Below, piece by piece: positions 1 through 9,209 of a stretch of 64,000 nucleotides of DNA. Numbering within the stretch: the stretch's first letter is position 1; every line of letters begins with the position of its first letter. The notes beneath the pieces are model-generated. The model searched no databases, was not told where the DNA came from, and saw only the letters and a program-made list of their open reading frames with translations. Both the position numbers and the translations under genes were made by a program. Source of the DNA: Oxalobacteraceae sp. CFBP 8761 (GTDB lineage Bacteria; Pseudomonadota; Gammaproteobacteria; Burkholderiales; Burkholderiaceae_D); NCBI GenBank assembly GCA_014841595.1, contig JACYUE010000001.1, positions 2,794,667-2,858,666 of the forward strand. The letters run 5' to 3'.

Positions 1-476
1 GAACGCAATTCGCCGATATAGCCTTCGGCCAGCAGATCGCTCATGTAGCGGTAGCCCGGCGACAGGCGGCGCTGCAAGCCCACGACGTGGCGCACACCGG
101 CTTGCTCGGCCAGCGCTGCCAGCTCGGCCGAGACGGCAGTGCTGGTGGTCAGTGGCCATTCCGAATACACGTCCTTGCCGGCCGCGATGGCGGCGCGGAT
201 GGCTGCCTCGTGCTGCGGCGCCTGGTTCAGCACCAGCACCAGGTCGACCTCGGGATGCTCGACGAGCGCGTGCAGCGAGGTGACGGGATTGGCAATGCCA
301 TGGCGCGCGGCCAGTGCTTGGGCCTTGTCGGCACTGCGGCTGTAGACGGCCGTCAGTTCGAACTCGGGCAGCAAGGCGAGCGAGGGGATGTGGCCATATT
401 CGGCCCAGGTACCGGCGCCGACGATGCCGACGCGGATTTTGTTGACGGACACTGCGGGAGTGGCTGAAACGGTCAT
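1..476 (-). CDS. Gfo/Idh/MocA family oxidoreductase, N-terminal part (cut by window edge)
   Basis: The visible 158 residues start at ATG 476-474 (MTVSATPAVSVNKIRVGIVG) and run off the left edge of the window. The Rossmann nucleotide-binding motif GAGTWAEYGHIP lies near residue 20. The sequence EWPL, at the position where this family usually has EKP, lies near residue 115; EWP variants occur in the Gal80/galactose-dehydrogenase-like branch. This supports an NAD(P)-dependent sugar or polyol dehydrogenase, but the substrate cannot be read because the C-terminal substrate domain is outside the window. It is transcribed away from the tail-collar genes, with a long AT-rich gap between them. Confidence 0.85.
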   Translation of the reverse strand, partial: MTVSATPAVSVNKIRVGIVGAGTWAEYGHIPSLALLPEFELTAVYSRSADKAQALAARHGIANPVTSLHALVEHPEVDLVLVLNQAPQHEAAIRAAIAAGKDVYSEWPLTTSTAVSAELAALAEQAGVRHVVGLQRRLSPGYRYMSDLLAEGYIGELR

Positions 477-969
477 GCGAGGACTCCCTAAAACTGTTGA
501 ACCAGCAATTGCTGCATCCAACATTTTAACGGCGCCACGCCGATCCTGCTGCGCGCTGCCATGAAATCCGGGTACGCACCGATGCCGGAAACTGCACGTC
601 ATTTGCAAAACCGATCGCCGACCGGCCATGGCCATAACAAATTGCTGAGCGAAAAATTATGCTCTTTCATTAAAAAATGTACGCAATCTTGATTTAAATC
701 TATATCGATATTTTTTATAGTGGATGGAGAATGGATATTCAATTCCCAATCATCTCGACATACCACCATTTAAAAATCGCCATTTGCGGCACATTAAAAA
801 AATGACCGATTACAGATAATTTCGCGCAGACGCAACAATTAAAATTGACCGCGTAATGGCAACTAACCTTGATGTAGAATTTTCCAAAGCCAAGCCGAAT
901 GCGCCGCAGTGCATGCGCCGCCGTAGTATTTCTTGTATTGCGAATTCATTTCCACAACAAGGAGACACG
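477..969. other. AT-rich intergenic region between divergent genes
   Basis: No credible gene is seen in these 493 bases. From about 640 to 850 the sequence is strikingly AT-rich compared with its surroundings, with A- or T-tracts near 672-677, 711-716, 772-776 and 796-802. A short near-palindrome, CATT-A(n)-ATG, occurs twice, at 668-679 and 792-804. A TTGACC at 845-850 and a TAGAAT at 875-880 are 24 bases apart, too far for a standard promoter, so no promoter is called. The open frame continues upstream of 970, but the ribosome site at 961-964 argues that translation starts at 970. Confidence 0.6.
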
Positions 970-1485
970 ATGTCCGATCAATACATGGGCGAGATCCGGA
1001 TGTTTGCCGGGGGCTATGCGCCTCAGGGTTGGGCAATGTGCAATGGCCAACTGCTGCAGATATCGGATAACCCAGCATTGTTCAGCTTGCTCGGCACGAC
1101 GTATGGCGGCGACGGCGCGACCACGTTCGGGGTGCCCGACATGCGCGGCCGGGTGCCAATCAGCACGGGAAATAGTCGTGGAAGCAATTACGTACTGGGT
1201 CAGAGAAGCGGCGCCGAAAGCGTGACCTTGCTGGCATCGCAGATGCCGGCGCATGGCCATCTTCCCGCCGCCCAGTCGGCGCCAGGAAATCAGCCTCTGC
1301 CCACCAACAATGTATGGGCAGCAAAGCAGGTATTCGAGAAACCGGCGGCCGCCGCCCCCCTCGTTGCAATGTCCCCCGCCACCATTGCCTCCACGGGCGG
1401 CAACCAGTCTCACGATAACCTCATGCCGTGTATGGCGCTGACATTCATCATTGCGATCCACGGGATGTTCCCGTCCCCGGCCTGA
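970..1485 (+). CDS. Tail-collar domain protein 1 (microcystin-dependent protein family)
   Basis: This encodes 171 aa starting at ATG 970, chosen because GGAG lies 5 bases upstream (961-964); an upstream in-frame start at 856 would add an unlikely Cys/Arg-rich leader. The N-terminus (MSDQYMGEIRMFAGGYAPQG) followed by WAMCNGQLL and YGGDGATTFGVPDMRGRVP is the phage tail-collar domain (PF07484). The C-terminus has the family's GGNQSHDN motif. It is the first of three tandem homologues at 970, 1516 and 2024, with gaps of 30 and 10 bases, so they are probably co-transcribed. Family members are either short tail fibres or, as in Mdp proteins, stand-alone proteins of unknown role. There is no signal peptide and no other phage gene nearby. 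Confidence 0.88.
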   Translation: MSDQYMGEIRMFAGGYAPQGWAMCNGQLLQISDNPALFSLLGTTYGGDGATTFGVPDMRGRVPISTGNSRGSNYVLGQRSGAESVTLLASQMPAHGHLPAAQSAPGNQPLPTNNVWAAKQVFEKPAAAAPLVAMSPATIASTGGNQSHDNLMPCMALTFIIAIHGMFPSPA

Positions 1486-1515
1486 TCGTCACAGCACACA
1501 ACAGGAGAATCATTC

Positions 1516-2013
1516 ATGGCTGAACCCTTCCTGGGCGAAATCAGGTCATTTTCATTCGGCCTGATTCCCCGTGGCTGGCTTGCCTGCCAGGGCCAGTTGT
1601 TGCCGGTCCAACAGAATCAGGCCCTTTTCTCGCTGCTCGGCGTCAACTATGGCGGCAATGGCGTCACCGTGTTCGGCTTGCCCGACCTGCGCGGCCGTGT
1701 CCCCTTGCACCTGTCGTCGACCTATCCTCTGGGCGCGGCAGCCGGTGAGGCCAGCCATACGCTCACTGTCAACGAGATGCCCATTCATGCCCATGCGGTA
1801 CAGGCATCCGGAGAGACAGCGACGCTGATCCCGCCACAGGGCAATGTCTGGCCTCAAAGCGCCGATACCTATGCGGCAGGCGCCCCCGACGTCGCGATGG
1901 GCGCCCGTGCCGTGAGCACGGCAGGCGGCTCGCAGGCACACGAGAATATGCAGCCCTACATGACGATCAGTTTCTGCATCGCGATACAAGGTATCTACCC
2001 ACCGCACCCATAA
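1516..2013 (+). CDS. Tail-collar domain protein 2
   Basis: This encodes 165 aa beginning MAEPFLGEIRSFSFGLIPRG, with an AGGAGA ribosome site just upstream. It has the same architecture as its neighbours: GWLACQGQLLPVQQNQALFS, then YGGNGVTVFGLPDLRGRVPL, then the C-terminal GGSQAHENMQPYM. It is clearly paralogous to the genes on either side but diverged in the middle, consistent with an old tandem duplication. The three proteins may form a mixed oligomer, since collar domains of tail fibres trimerise; that is inference. No catalytic motif is seen. Confidence 0.88.
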   Translation: MAEPFLGEIRSFSFGLIPRGWLACQGQLLPVQQNQALFSLLGVNYGGNGVTVFGLPDLRGRVPLHLSSTYPLGAAAGEASHTLTVNEMPIHAHAVQASGETATLIPPQGNVWPQSADTYAAGAPDVAMGARAVSTAGGSQAHENMQPYMTISFCIAIQGIYPPHP

Positions 2014-2023
2014 GGAGACAGCC

Positions 2024-2557
2024 ATGGATCCCTACATCGGAGAAGTACGCATTTTCAGCGGCACATATGCCCCTGAAGGTTGGGCCGACTGCAACGGCCA
2101 GCTCATGGCCATCCAGCAGAACTCCGTGCTGTTCAGCGTGATCGGGGCGGTCTATGGCGGCGATGGCAGCACGACGTTCGCCCTGCCCAACCTGAGCGGG
2201 CGCGTGCCGATGCACCAGGGCGCCGGCCCCGGTCTGACGCCAAGGCCATTGGGCACGCAAGGTGGCGAGGCGGCCGTGACGCTGCTGGCGGCCCAGATGC
2301 CAGCGCATACGCACGTTCCCCAGGCGCTGGACAATCAGGGAACGTCGAGCGATCCGACCGGCGCCGTCTGGACCAAAACGCCGAAGGCGGGCCGCAATCC
2401 GATGGACACCAGGGGGTTTGCGCCCACGCCAAACGTCGCCATGCACCCGATGGCGCTGTCGGCTGCCGGCGGTAGCCAAGCGCACAACAATATGCAGCCG
2501 TATCTGCCCGTGCGATGCATCATCGCGCTGGTGGGCGTGTATCCCCCGCGACCGTAG
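2024..2557 (+). CDS. Tail-collar domain protein 3
   Basis: This encodes 177 aa beginning MDPYIGEVRIFSGTYAPEGW, with an AGGAGA ribosome site 10 bases after the previous stop codon. It carries the collar signature YGGDGSTTFALPNLSGRVPM and the terminal GGSQAHNNMQPYLPV. It is slightly longer than copies 1 and 2, with an extra loop around residues 105-140 (SDPTGAVWTKTPKAGRNP). It is the last gene of the trio and is followed in the same orientation by the giant adhesin, so all four may share a transcript. Confidence 0.88.
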   Translation: MDPYIGEVRIFSGTYAPEGWADCNGQLMAIQQNSVLFSVIGAVYGGDGSTTFALPNLSGRVPMHQGAGPGLTPRPLGTQGGEAAVTLLAAQMPAHTHVPQALDNQGTSSDPTGAVWTKTPKAGRNPMDTRGFAPTPNVAMHPMALSAAGGSQAHNNMQPYLPVRCIIALVGVYPPRP

Positions 2558-2622
2558 CCTCGGCACTGGCTGGCGGCGCCCGGCCGCAGCGGTTCCCTTT
2601 CGATGTTTCTCATCTCCACGCC

Positions 2623-5600
2623 ATGAACCATCCAGACGCGTTCTCGCTGTTCCCGTCCGACGCCGCGTTGCCGCTGGCGCCCAACGTCATCGTCTTCGTC
2701 GAGGCCGACGTCGCCGATTACCAGTTGCTGCTGGCCGGTCTGGCGCCCGGCGCCGAGGTGCATGTGCTCGATCCTGGACAGGACGGTCTGGCCGGCATGG
2801 CGGCCATACTGAAAGGCCGCAGCGGGATCGACGCGCTCCACATCGTGTCGCATGGCGGGGCAGGCGCTGTCTCGCTCGGCGCGCTGCAACTGCGCCGCGA
2901 CAACCTGTCCGGCCACGCCGATGACCTCGCAACGATCCGGCAGGCCCTGCATGCCGACGCCGATATCCTGCTGTATGGCTGCTCGGTCGGCGCAGGCACG
3001 GCCGGCGCCGCATTCGTCGATGCACTGGCCAGCGCCACCGGCGCCGACGTTGCCGCGTCCACCGATCTGACGGGCGCTACCGCGCTGGGCGGCAACTGGA
3101 CGCTCGAGCGCTCGAGCGGCGCAATCGCTGCCGGTAATCCGCTGCCGACGCTATCGCTCAGCAACTATTCCGGCCTTCTGGCCGTTAACGGCCTGGCCGA
3201 TGGCACCTACGATTTTGGCGGCGCCGACAGCCCGCCCAATTCGGGCGGCGCCGGTTTCGTCAGATTCTCCGACAAATTCGATATCAGCAACGGCATTGGC
3301 GTCGACGGCACCCTCATGTACACCGCCGACCAGATCACGCCCGATACCAGCGGCAGCATCACGATCAAGGTCGGCGGCAGCGCGGGCGTCAGCACATTGA
3401 CCTTCAAGGACCTGGCGTTCTCGTTCTTTGAAAATTTCCAGGGCTTCAGCGCTTTGTCGATCATCACCAGGGATGTCGGCGGCCAGACCAACGGCAGCCA
3501 TGTCCTGAGTGGATCGTACATTCCCGGCAATACCAATGTGTTTTCGGCGAGTTCGATCCTGAACGGCGGGGCCTCGTTTGCGGACAATGCGGTCGCATCG
3601 ATCACCATCACCTGGAAAATCGTCGCCACCGGGCCGGATACGCAGATCAATGAGCCGGCCAACCTCAACTTCAACAGCATCACCGTGGCCAATGTCAGCA
3701 CCGCGCCGCCCCCGAATACCGCGCCATCCTTCGTGGGCGCGAATACCCCGCTGGCGCTGACAACCAACGCGGGCGCCACCGATTTCTCCAGCCTGCTGCG
3801 CGTGAGCGATACCGACAGCGCCCAGACGCTGACCTGGACCCAGAACAGCGGCCCCACGAACGGGACGCTGTTCTTTTCACCCAGCACGCAAGCGAGCGGA
3901 GGCACCAGCATCACGCCGGGCGGCACCCTGACCTACCAGCCGAATGCCGGCTTCGCCGGCAACGACACGTTCACCATCCAGGTCAGCGACGGCGCCGCCA
4001 CGGCCACCCGCACCATCACCGTCAACGTCGCGCCCTCCACGCCTGGCGCCCCCGACCTCTCAGGCAACGCCGCCGTCGACACCGGCGTCTCGCAGAGCGA
4101 CAACATCACCAACGCCGGCACGCTGAGCTTCAGCGGCACCAGCGCCGCGGGCGACAGCAGCAGCACGGTGCGGGTGTTCGTTGACAGCAACGGCAATGCA
4201 ACCTACGACGCCGGCACCGACGCCACGGGGACGGCGACGGTCAACAATGGCGTCTGGACCGTCAACGGCATCGATGTCGCCAGCCTGGCTGACGGCAATT
4301 ACAATGTGTATTCCACGGTCACGTCGGCCAGCGGCGGCCTGGTCAGCACGCTCAGCACCGGCCTCGGCATCACGCTGGACCGTACCGCGCCCACGCTGGC
4401 AATCACCAGCAGCAGCGCGGCGCTCAAGGCCGGTGAAACAGCCACCATCACGTTCACATTCAGCGAAGACCCCGGCGCAACGTTCACCTGGGACGGCAGC
4501 GTTGGCGACGTACAGGTCAGCGGCGGCACCCTGAGCGCCATCTCGGGCAGCGGCGCGACCCGTAGCGCCACCTTCACGCCGACCGCCAGTACGAACAGCG
4601 GCGCGGCCAGCATCAGCGTCGCCGGCGCTGCCTGGACCGACACCGCCGGCAACAGCGGCGGCGGCGCCAGCGTTACGCCAGCGCTGACCTTCGACACCCT
4701 GGCGCCCGCTGTGACCTCGATCAACCGCATCGGCACCGCGACCAGCAATGCCACCAGCGTCCAGTACGCGGTCACCTTTGACAGCAGCGTCACCGGCGTT
4801 GGCGCTGGCGACTTCCAGCTGACCGGCACGGGCGCCGCGACCGGCACCGTTGCCAGCGTCACCGGCAGCGGGACTGCCTATACCGTCACCGTCAGCGACA
4901 TCAGCGGCGACGGCACGCTGCGCCTGGATCTGAAGAACGCGGGCACCGGCATCGCCGACAGCGCCGGCAATGCCGCACCCGGCTATACGAGTGGCCAGAG
5001 CTATACCTTCGACTACACGTCCCCTGCCGCCACGTCGGTGTTGGTGCCGGCGTCGGCCACCTATGGCGCGGGCGATCCGCTGGAATTCACCGTCAACTTC
5101 AATGAGGCGGTGACGGTCGACACCACCAACGGCACGCCGTCGCTTCCCCTCGCCCTCGACAATGGCGGCACGGTGCAGGCCGGTTACGTGAGCGGTTCGG
5201 GCGGCACTGCCCTCACCTTCCGCTACACGGTCGTTGCGGGCAACGCCGACGCCGACGGTATCGCGATGAATGGGCCGCTGTCGTTCAACGGTGGCACGAT
5301 CCGTGACACGGCTGGCAATGCGGCGGCCACCACGCTCAACGCCGTCGGGGCAACTGCCGGCATCCTGGTCGACGCCCTTGTGCCTGCCGTCACGAGCATC
5401 GTGCGCGTGGGTAGCGAGCTGACCAACGCCACCAGCGTCGTGTATGCGGTCACGTTCTCGGACAGCGTCACCGGCGTTGACGCAAGCGACTTCACGCTCG
5501 TGGCAGGCGGCAGCGTCACTGCCAACATCGGTGCGGTCTCCGGCAGCGGCGCCAGCTGGACCGTCACCGTCAACGACATCACCGGCGACGGTGTGCTGCG

Positions 5601-8600
5601 CCTGGACCTCAACGCCAGCGGCACCGGCATCCAGAGCGGCAGTGGCCAGCCCATCGCGGGCGGCTACACCACCGGCCAGAACTACACCGTCGACCAAAGC
5701 GCGCCAACGCTGTCGGGCGCCATCGAGCTGACCGACACCGCGCTCAAGGCCGGCGACACGGCCACCGTCACGTTCCGCTTCAGCGAAGCCGTGCAGGACT
5801 TCACCGCGAGCGATGTGACGGTCGCCAACGGCGCCTTGTCGAACCTGATGTCGGCCGACGGTGGCCAGATCTGGACCGCTACGCTGACCCCGCTCGACAT
5901 CGTCACCGATGCCACCAATACGCTGACGCTGAACTATGCCGGCGTGAGCGACCTGGCCGGCAATGCCGGCACCGGCGCCGCCACCAGCACCAACTACGCG
6001 GTCGACACGGCACGCCCAACCCTCGCGTCCGCCATCACGATCTCCGACACCACGCTCGCGATCGGCTCGAGCGCCACCGTCACCTTCACCTTTAACGAGG
6101 CCGTGACCGGGTTCACCAGCGCAGACGTCACCATCCCCAACGGCACGCTGTCGGCATTGACGAGCAGCGACGGTGGCATCACGTGGACCGCAACGCTCGC
6201 GCCTGCCAGCGCCAGCAGCGACGCCACCAACACGCTGACGCTGGACTATACCGGCCTCACGGACCTGGCCGGCAACACCGGCACCGGCACCGCCAGCAGT
6301 GGCAACTACGAGGTCGACACCGTGCGGCCGTCGCTGGCCTCGAGCATCTCGATTTCGGATACAACACTCACCAGCGGGAACACCGCCAACGTCACCTTCA
6401 CGTTCACCGAAGCGGTGAGCGGCTTCAGCCTGGCGGACGTGACCGTGCCCAACGGGGTTCTGCAACAACTGCAATCGGCCGACGGCGGCATCACCTGGAC
6501 CGCAACGCTGACCCCCACCGCCGGCACGAGCGCGCCCGGCAACGTGCTGACGCTGGACTATACCGGCCTGACCGACCTGGCGGGCAACGCCGGGGCAGGC
6601 AGCGCGCAGAGCGGCAATTACGCAGTCGACACTGCGGGCCCTGTGCTGGCCCAGCCCATCGCCATCGACGACACCGCGCTCAGGATCGGCGACACCGCCA
6701 CCGTCACGTTCGTCTTCGACCAGTCGGTGACGGGCTTCACCGCTGCCAACGTCACCGTGCCCAACGGGACGTTAGCGGCGCTGAGTTCAAACGACGGCAT
6801 CACCTGGACCGCGACCCTGACCCCGAACCCGGGCGCCACTGCGGCCAGCAACGTGCTGACGCTGGACTATGCGGGGATCGAAAACGCCGTGGGCAACAGC
6901 GGCGCCGGCAACGCAACCAGCAGCAACTACGCGGTCGACACGCTGGCGCCGACGGCGATGGTCACGCTCTCGGACGTCGACCTGCGCGCTGGCGAGACGG
7001 CGCAACTGACGATTGCGTTCAACGAGATCGTCGGTGGCTTTAACGCGTCGGCGGTCACGGCCCCCAACGGCGCCCTGGGCACGTTCACCACGCTCGATGC
7101 TGGCATGACCTGGCGCGCGACCTTCACGCCGGATGCCAACATTCGCGCAGCATCCAACGTCATTGCGGTCAGTCTGGCCAACGTGGCCGATCTGGCCGGC
7201 AATCCCGGTGCGGGCAATGCGTCCTCGCCCAACTACGCGGTGCAGACCACCCCACCGGTCATTCCGCCGACCAACCCGCCCGCGTCGGACACGATCGATG
7301 GGGTGGCGGTGCAAACCGACATACTGCCGGTCGATCCGGTCACCGGACTGCCCGGCCAGGCGCTGACGGTCCCCATCATTACCGGCACCCGCAGCGACGA
7401 TCCGGCCACCCCGAATGGCAACCTGGCCGACATCCCGCTGGGCCTGGGCACCGGTACGGGTCCACGTACCGAACTGATGGTCAGCCTTCCGGTCGGCACC
7501 GGCATGCGGGCCGAAGGGCCATCGGGGCTGCTCACCAGCCAGCAAGCCCTGCTGGACCTGATCCGCCGCATCGCGAACCAGACCGAAGACGGTTCCAGCG
7601 CCCAGTCGGGCATGACCGGCAACGGCGCCGGCTTCCTCGACAGCCTGGCGCCGGGCACGCTGCTGCAGAGCCAGACCATCGTGTTGTCCGCAGCACCGGG
7701 CTTGAACTCGCCGCCGACCATCCTGATCAACGGAAGTTCGACCACGCCGGTGGGCGGCGGCCAGAACGCCACCGCGATCGGCCTGGTCATCGACGCCACC
7801 GGTCTGCCTGCGGGCAGCACGCTGCAACTGAACAACGTCGACTTCGCCGCCATCGTCGGCGCCGTCACGGTACGCGGCGGTGCCGGGCGCAACTTTGTAA
7901 CGGGCGACGATGCCATCCAAAACATCTTGCTGGGCGCCGACGACGACGTGCTCCTGGGCGGCGGTGGCAACGACATCATCGGCAGCGCGGGCGGCGATGA
8001 CCTGCTCGATGGCGGTTCGGGCAACGACATTCTGGCAGGCGGCATCGGCAACGACCGCCTCGCCGGCGGCGCCGGCAACAACGTGCTCCAAGGCGGGCGC
8101 AGCACGCAAGGCGCATGGGAGTTCTACCTCACGGCCGGCGGCGCCCTGACGGCGCGCCATGAAACGGCGCTGTTCGCACCGGGCCAGACAGAACGGCTGA
8201 CATTGGCCGAACTGAACGCCTCGGCCACGGAACTGGCTTTTCTCGGCGCCGACAAGCCGATGCTGTCGTCAATCTCGCTGCTGTACCACGCCGCCCTGGG
8301 CCGCGCCCCCGACCTGGGCGGCCTGGCCTACTGGGCGCAGGACGGCGTCACAATTGGCACCGTGGCCGCGCGCGTCCTCGCATCGCCCGAATGGCTGGCC
8401 GCCAGCGGCAGCGCCTTGTCCGATGCCGGCTTCATCGAAGCGGTGTATGGCAACGCCTTTAACCGCACGCCCGATGGCGGGGGTCTCACCTACTGGCTCG
8501 GCCAGCTGACCGGCAGCGCTACTACCCCGGCCATCAGCCGCGCCGACGTGCTGGTTGCGATCGCGCAAAGCGCCGAGCACGAGCGTGCCTGGAACACGGC

Positions 8601-9183
8601 GGACGGCTATCGAATCGGCACAGGCGCCGTCGTGCGCGAGACGGACTGGATTGTCGACGACGGCGACGATATCGGGGTCTATGCCGGCAAGACCGCTGAC
8701 TACAAGTTCATCATCGATGAGGATGGCCGCCTGAATGTGGAGCACAAGGCGAGCGGCAATCTCGACCAACTAAGCGGTATCGATATCGGCGACTTCAGCG
8801 ACGGCACGCTGGACCTCGGCTTCCTGCAGGACGGGCCGGCAAAGGTGAAGCAACTCGGCCTGTTGTACCAGACGGTGCTGGACCGCGCCGGCGACCTGGG
8901 GGGCTTCCAGTGGTGGCTAGGGCGTGACATCGACGGGGCGCAGCTGGTGCAGGACTTCATCGCCACCACCGAATTCAAACTGCGTTACGACAGCATCAAC
9001 GATGCTGCCTTCGTCCAGGCGCTGTACGACAACTCGGGCCTGAACGCGGGTGCGGCAGGCGGCCAGGCGAGCTGGGAGAACTACCTGACGAACCACACGC
9101 GGGCCGAGCTGATCGCCACCTGGCTGAACCAGGACAGCGTGGTCGACGCCCAGTTTGCAGGTGCTGGCCTGTGGGTGGTCTGA
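2623..9183 (+). CDS. Giant DUF4347 / Ig-like repeat / RTX / DUF4214 surface protein
   Basis: This encodes about 2,186 aa from ATG 2623 (MNHPDAFSLFPSDAALPLAP). The open frame extends back to 2515 inside the previous gene, but that leader does not resemble DUF4347 proteins. No strong ribosome site is seen, so the start is uncertain. Domains in order: DUF4347 (about residues 20-185; VIVFVEADVADYQLLLAGL, LYGCSVGAG), a mixed Ig/cadherin-like region, five tandem Ig-like repeats (about 1026-1542), RTX-type nonapeptides GGxGNDxL (about 1763-1824), then three DUF4214 modules (about 1870-2180; for example GRAPDLGGLAYW). DUF4347 plus RTX repeats is typical of large extracellular adhesins, often type I-secreted; no transporter genes are in the window. 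Its product probably acts at the cell surface in attachment or biofilm. Confidence 0.85.
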   Translation: MNHPDAFSLFPSDAALPLAPNVIVFVEADVADYQLLLAGLAPGAEVHVLDPGQDGLAGMAAILKGRSGIDALHIVSHGGAGAVSLGALQLRRDNLSGHADDLATIRQALHADADILLYGCSVGAGTAGAAFVDALASATGADVAASTDLTGATALGGNWTLERSSGAIAAGNPLPTLSLSNYSGLLAVNGLADGTYDFGGADSPPNSGGAGFVRFSDKFDISNGIGVDGTLMYTADQITPDTSGSITIKVGGSAGVSTLTFKDLAFSFFENFQGFSALSIITRDVGGQTNGSHVLSGSYIPGNTNVFSASSILNGGASFADNAVASITITWKIVATGPDTQINEPANLNFNSITVANVSTAPPPNTAPSFVGANTPLALTTNAGATDFSSLLRVSDTDSAQTLTWTQNSGPTNGTLFFSPSTQASGGTSITPGGTLTYQPNAGFAGNDTFTIQVSDGAATATRTITVNVAPSTPGAPDLSGNAAVDTGVSQSDNITNAGTLSFSGTSAAGDSSSTVRVFVDSNGNATYDAGTDATGTATVNNGVWTVNGIDVASLADGNYNVYSTVTSASGGLVSTLSTGLGITLDRTAPTLAITSSSAALKAGETATITFTFSEDPGATFTWDGSVGDVQVSGGTLSAISGSGATRSATFTPTASTNSGAASISVAGAAWTDTAGNSGGGASVTPALTFDTLAPAVTSINRIGTATSNATSVQYAVTFDSSVTGVGAGDFQLTGTGAATGTVASVTGSGTAYTVTVSDISGDGTLRLDLKNAGTGIADSAGNAAPGYTSGQSYTFDYTSPAATSVLVPASATYGAGDPLEFTVNFNEAVTVDTTNGTPSLPLALDNGGTVQAGYVSGSGGTALTFRYTVVAGNADADGIAMNGPLSFNGGTIRDTAGNAAATTLNAVGATAGILVDALVPAVTSIVRVGSELTNATSVVYAVTFSDSVTGVDASDFTLVAGGSVTANIGAVSGSGASWTVTVNDITGDGVLRLDLNASGTGIQSGSGQPIAGGYTTGQNYTVDQSAPTLSGAIELTDTALKAGDTATVTFRFSEAVQDFTASDVTVANGALSNLMSADGGQIWTATLTPLDIVTDATNTLTLNYAGVSDLAGNAGTGAATSTNYAVDTARPTLASAITISDTTLAIGSSATVTFTFNEAVTGFTSADVTIPNGTLSALTSSDGGITWTATLAPASASSDATNTLTLDYTGLTDLAGNTGTGTASSGNYEVDTVRPSLASSISISDTTLTSGNTANVTFTFTEAVSGFSLADVTVPNGVLQQLQSADGGITWTATLTPTAGTSAPGNVLTLDYTGLTDLAGNAGAGSAQSGNYAVDTAGPVLAQPIAIDDTALRIGDTATVTFVFDQSVTGFTAANVTVPNGTLAALSSNDGITWTATLTPNPGATAASNVLTLDYAGIENAVGNSGAGNATSSNYAVDTLAPTAMVTLSDVDLRAGETAQLTIAFNEIVGGFNASAVTAPNGALGTFTTLDAGMTWRATFTPDANIRAASNVIAVSLANVADLAGNPGAGNASSPNYAVQTTPPVIPPTNPPASDTIDGVAVQTDILPVDPVTGLPGQALTVPIITGTRSDDPATPNGNLADIPLGLGTGTGPRTELMVSLPVGTGMRAEGPSGLLTSQQALLDLIRRIANQTEDGSSAQSGMTGNGAGFLDSLAPGTLLQSQTIVLSAAPGLNSPPTILINGSSTTPVGGGQNATAIGLVIDATGLPAGSTLQLNNVDFAAIVGAVTVRGGAGRNFVTGDDAIQNILLGADDDVLLGGGGNDIIGSAGGDDLLDGGSGNDILAGGIGNDRLAGGAGNNVLQGGRSTQGAWEFYLTAGGALTARHETALFAPGQTERLTLAELNASATELAFLGADKPMLSSISLLYHAALGRAPDLGGLAYWAQDGVTIGTVAARVLASPEWLAASGSALSDAGFIEAVYGNAFNRTPDGGGLTYWLGQLTGSATTPAISRADVLVAIAQSAEHERAWNTADGYRIGTGAVVRETDWIVDDGDDIGVYAGKTADYKFIIDEDGRLNVEHKASGNLDQLSGIDIGDFSDGTLDLGFLQDGPAKVKQLGLLYQTVLDRAGDLGGFQWWLGRDIDGAQLVQDFIATTEFKLRYDSINDAAFVQALYDNSGLNAGAAGGQASWENYLTNHTRAELIATWLNQDSVVDAQFAGAGLWVV
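5701..7250 (+). repeat. Five tandem Ig-like coding repeats of about 103 codons
   Basis: Inside the giant adhesin, five units of roughly 306-318 bases follow one another. Each contains a version of DTxLxxGxTAxVTFxFxEAV, then DVTVPNGxL, GGITWTATLTP, NTLTLDYxGLTDLAGN and NYAVDT. Units end near 6009, 6318, 6636, 6942 and 7248. The last unit is the most diverged. Such repeats commonly change copy number by recombination, so the count may differ between strains. Confidence 0.85.
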
Positions 9184-9209
9184 GCGCAGGCGCGCACTGA
9201 GCACACCCG

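Noticed and set aside
845..880. TTGACC...TAGAAT promoter for the tail-collar genes
   Set aside because: The spacing is 24 bases, outside the range for sigma-70 promoters.
970..2557. Prophage remnant suggested by three tail-collar genes
   Set aside because: No other phage gene, integrase or attachment site is nearby. Stand-alone collar-domain genes are common in bacteria.
2515..2622. Upstream start for the giant adhesin at 2515
   Set aside because: It lies inside the third tail-collar gene, and the extra 36 residues do not resemble DUF4347 N-termini.
4060..6474. An 804-codon minus-strand open frame inside the adhesin
   Set aside because: It is produced by the repetitive GC-rich Ig-repeat coding sequence on the other strand and shows the same pattern for each repeat.
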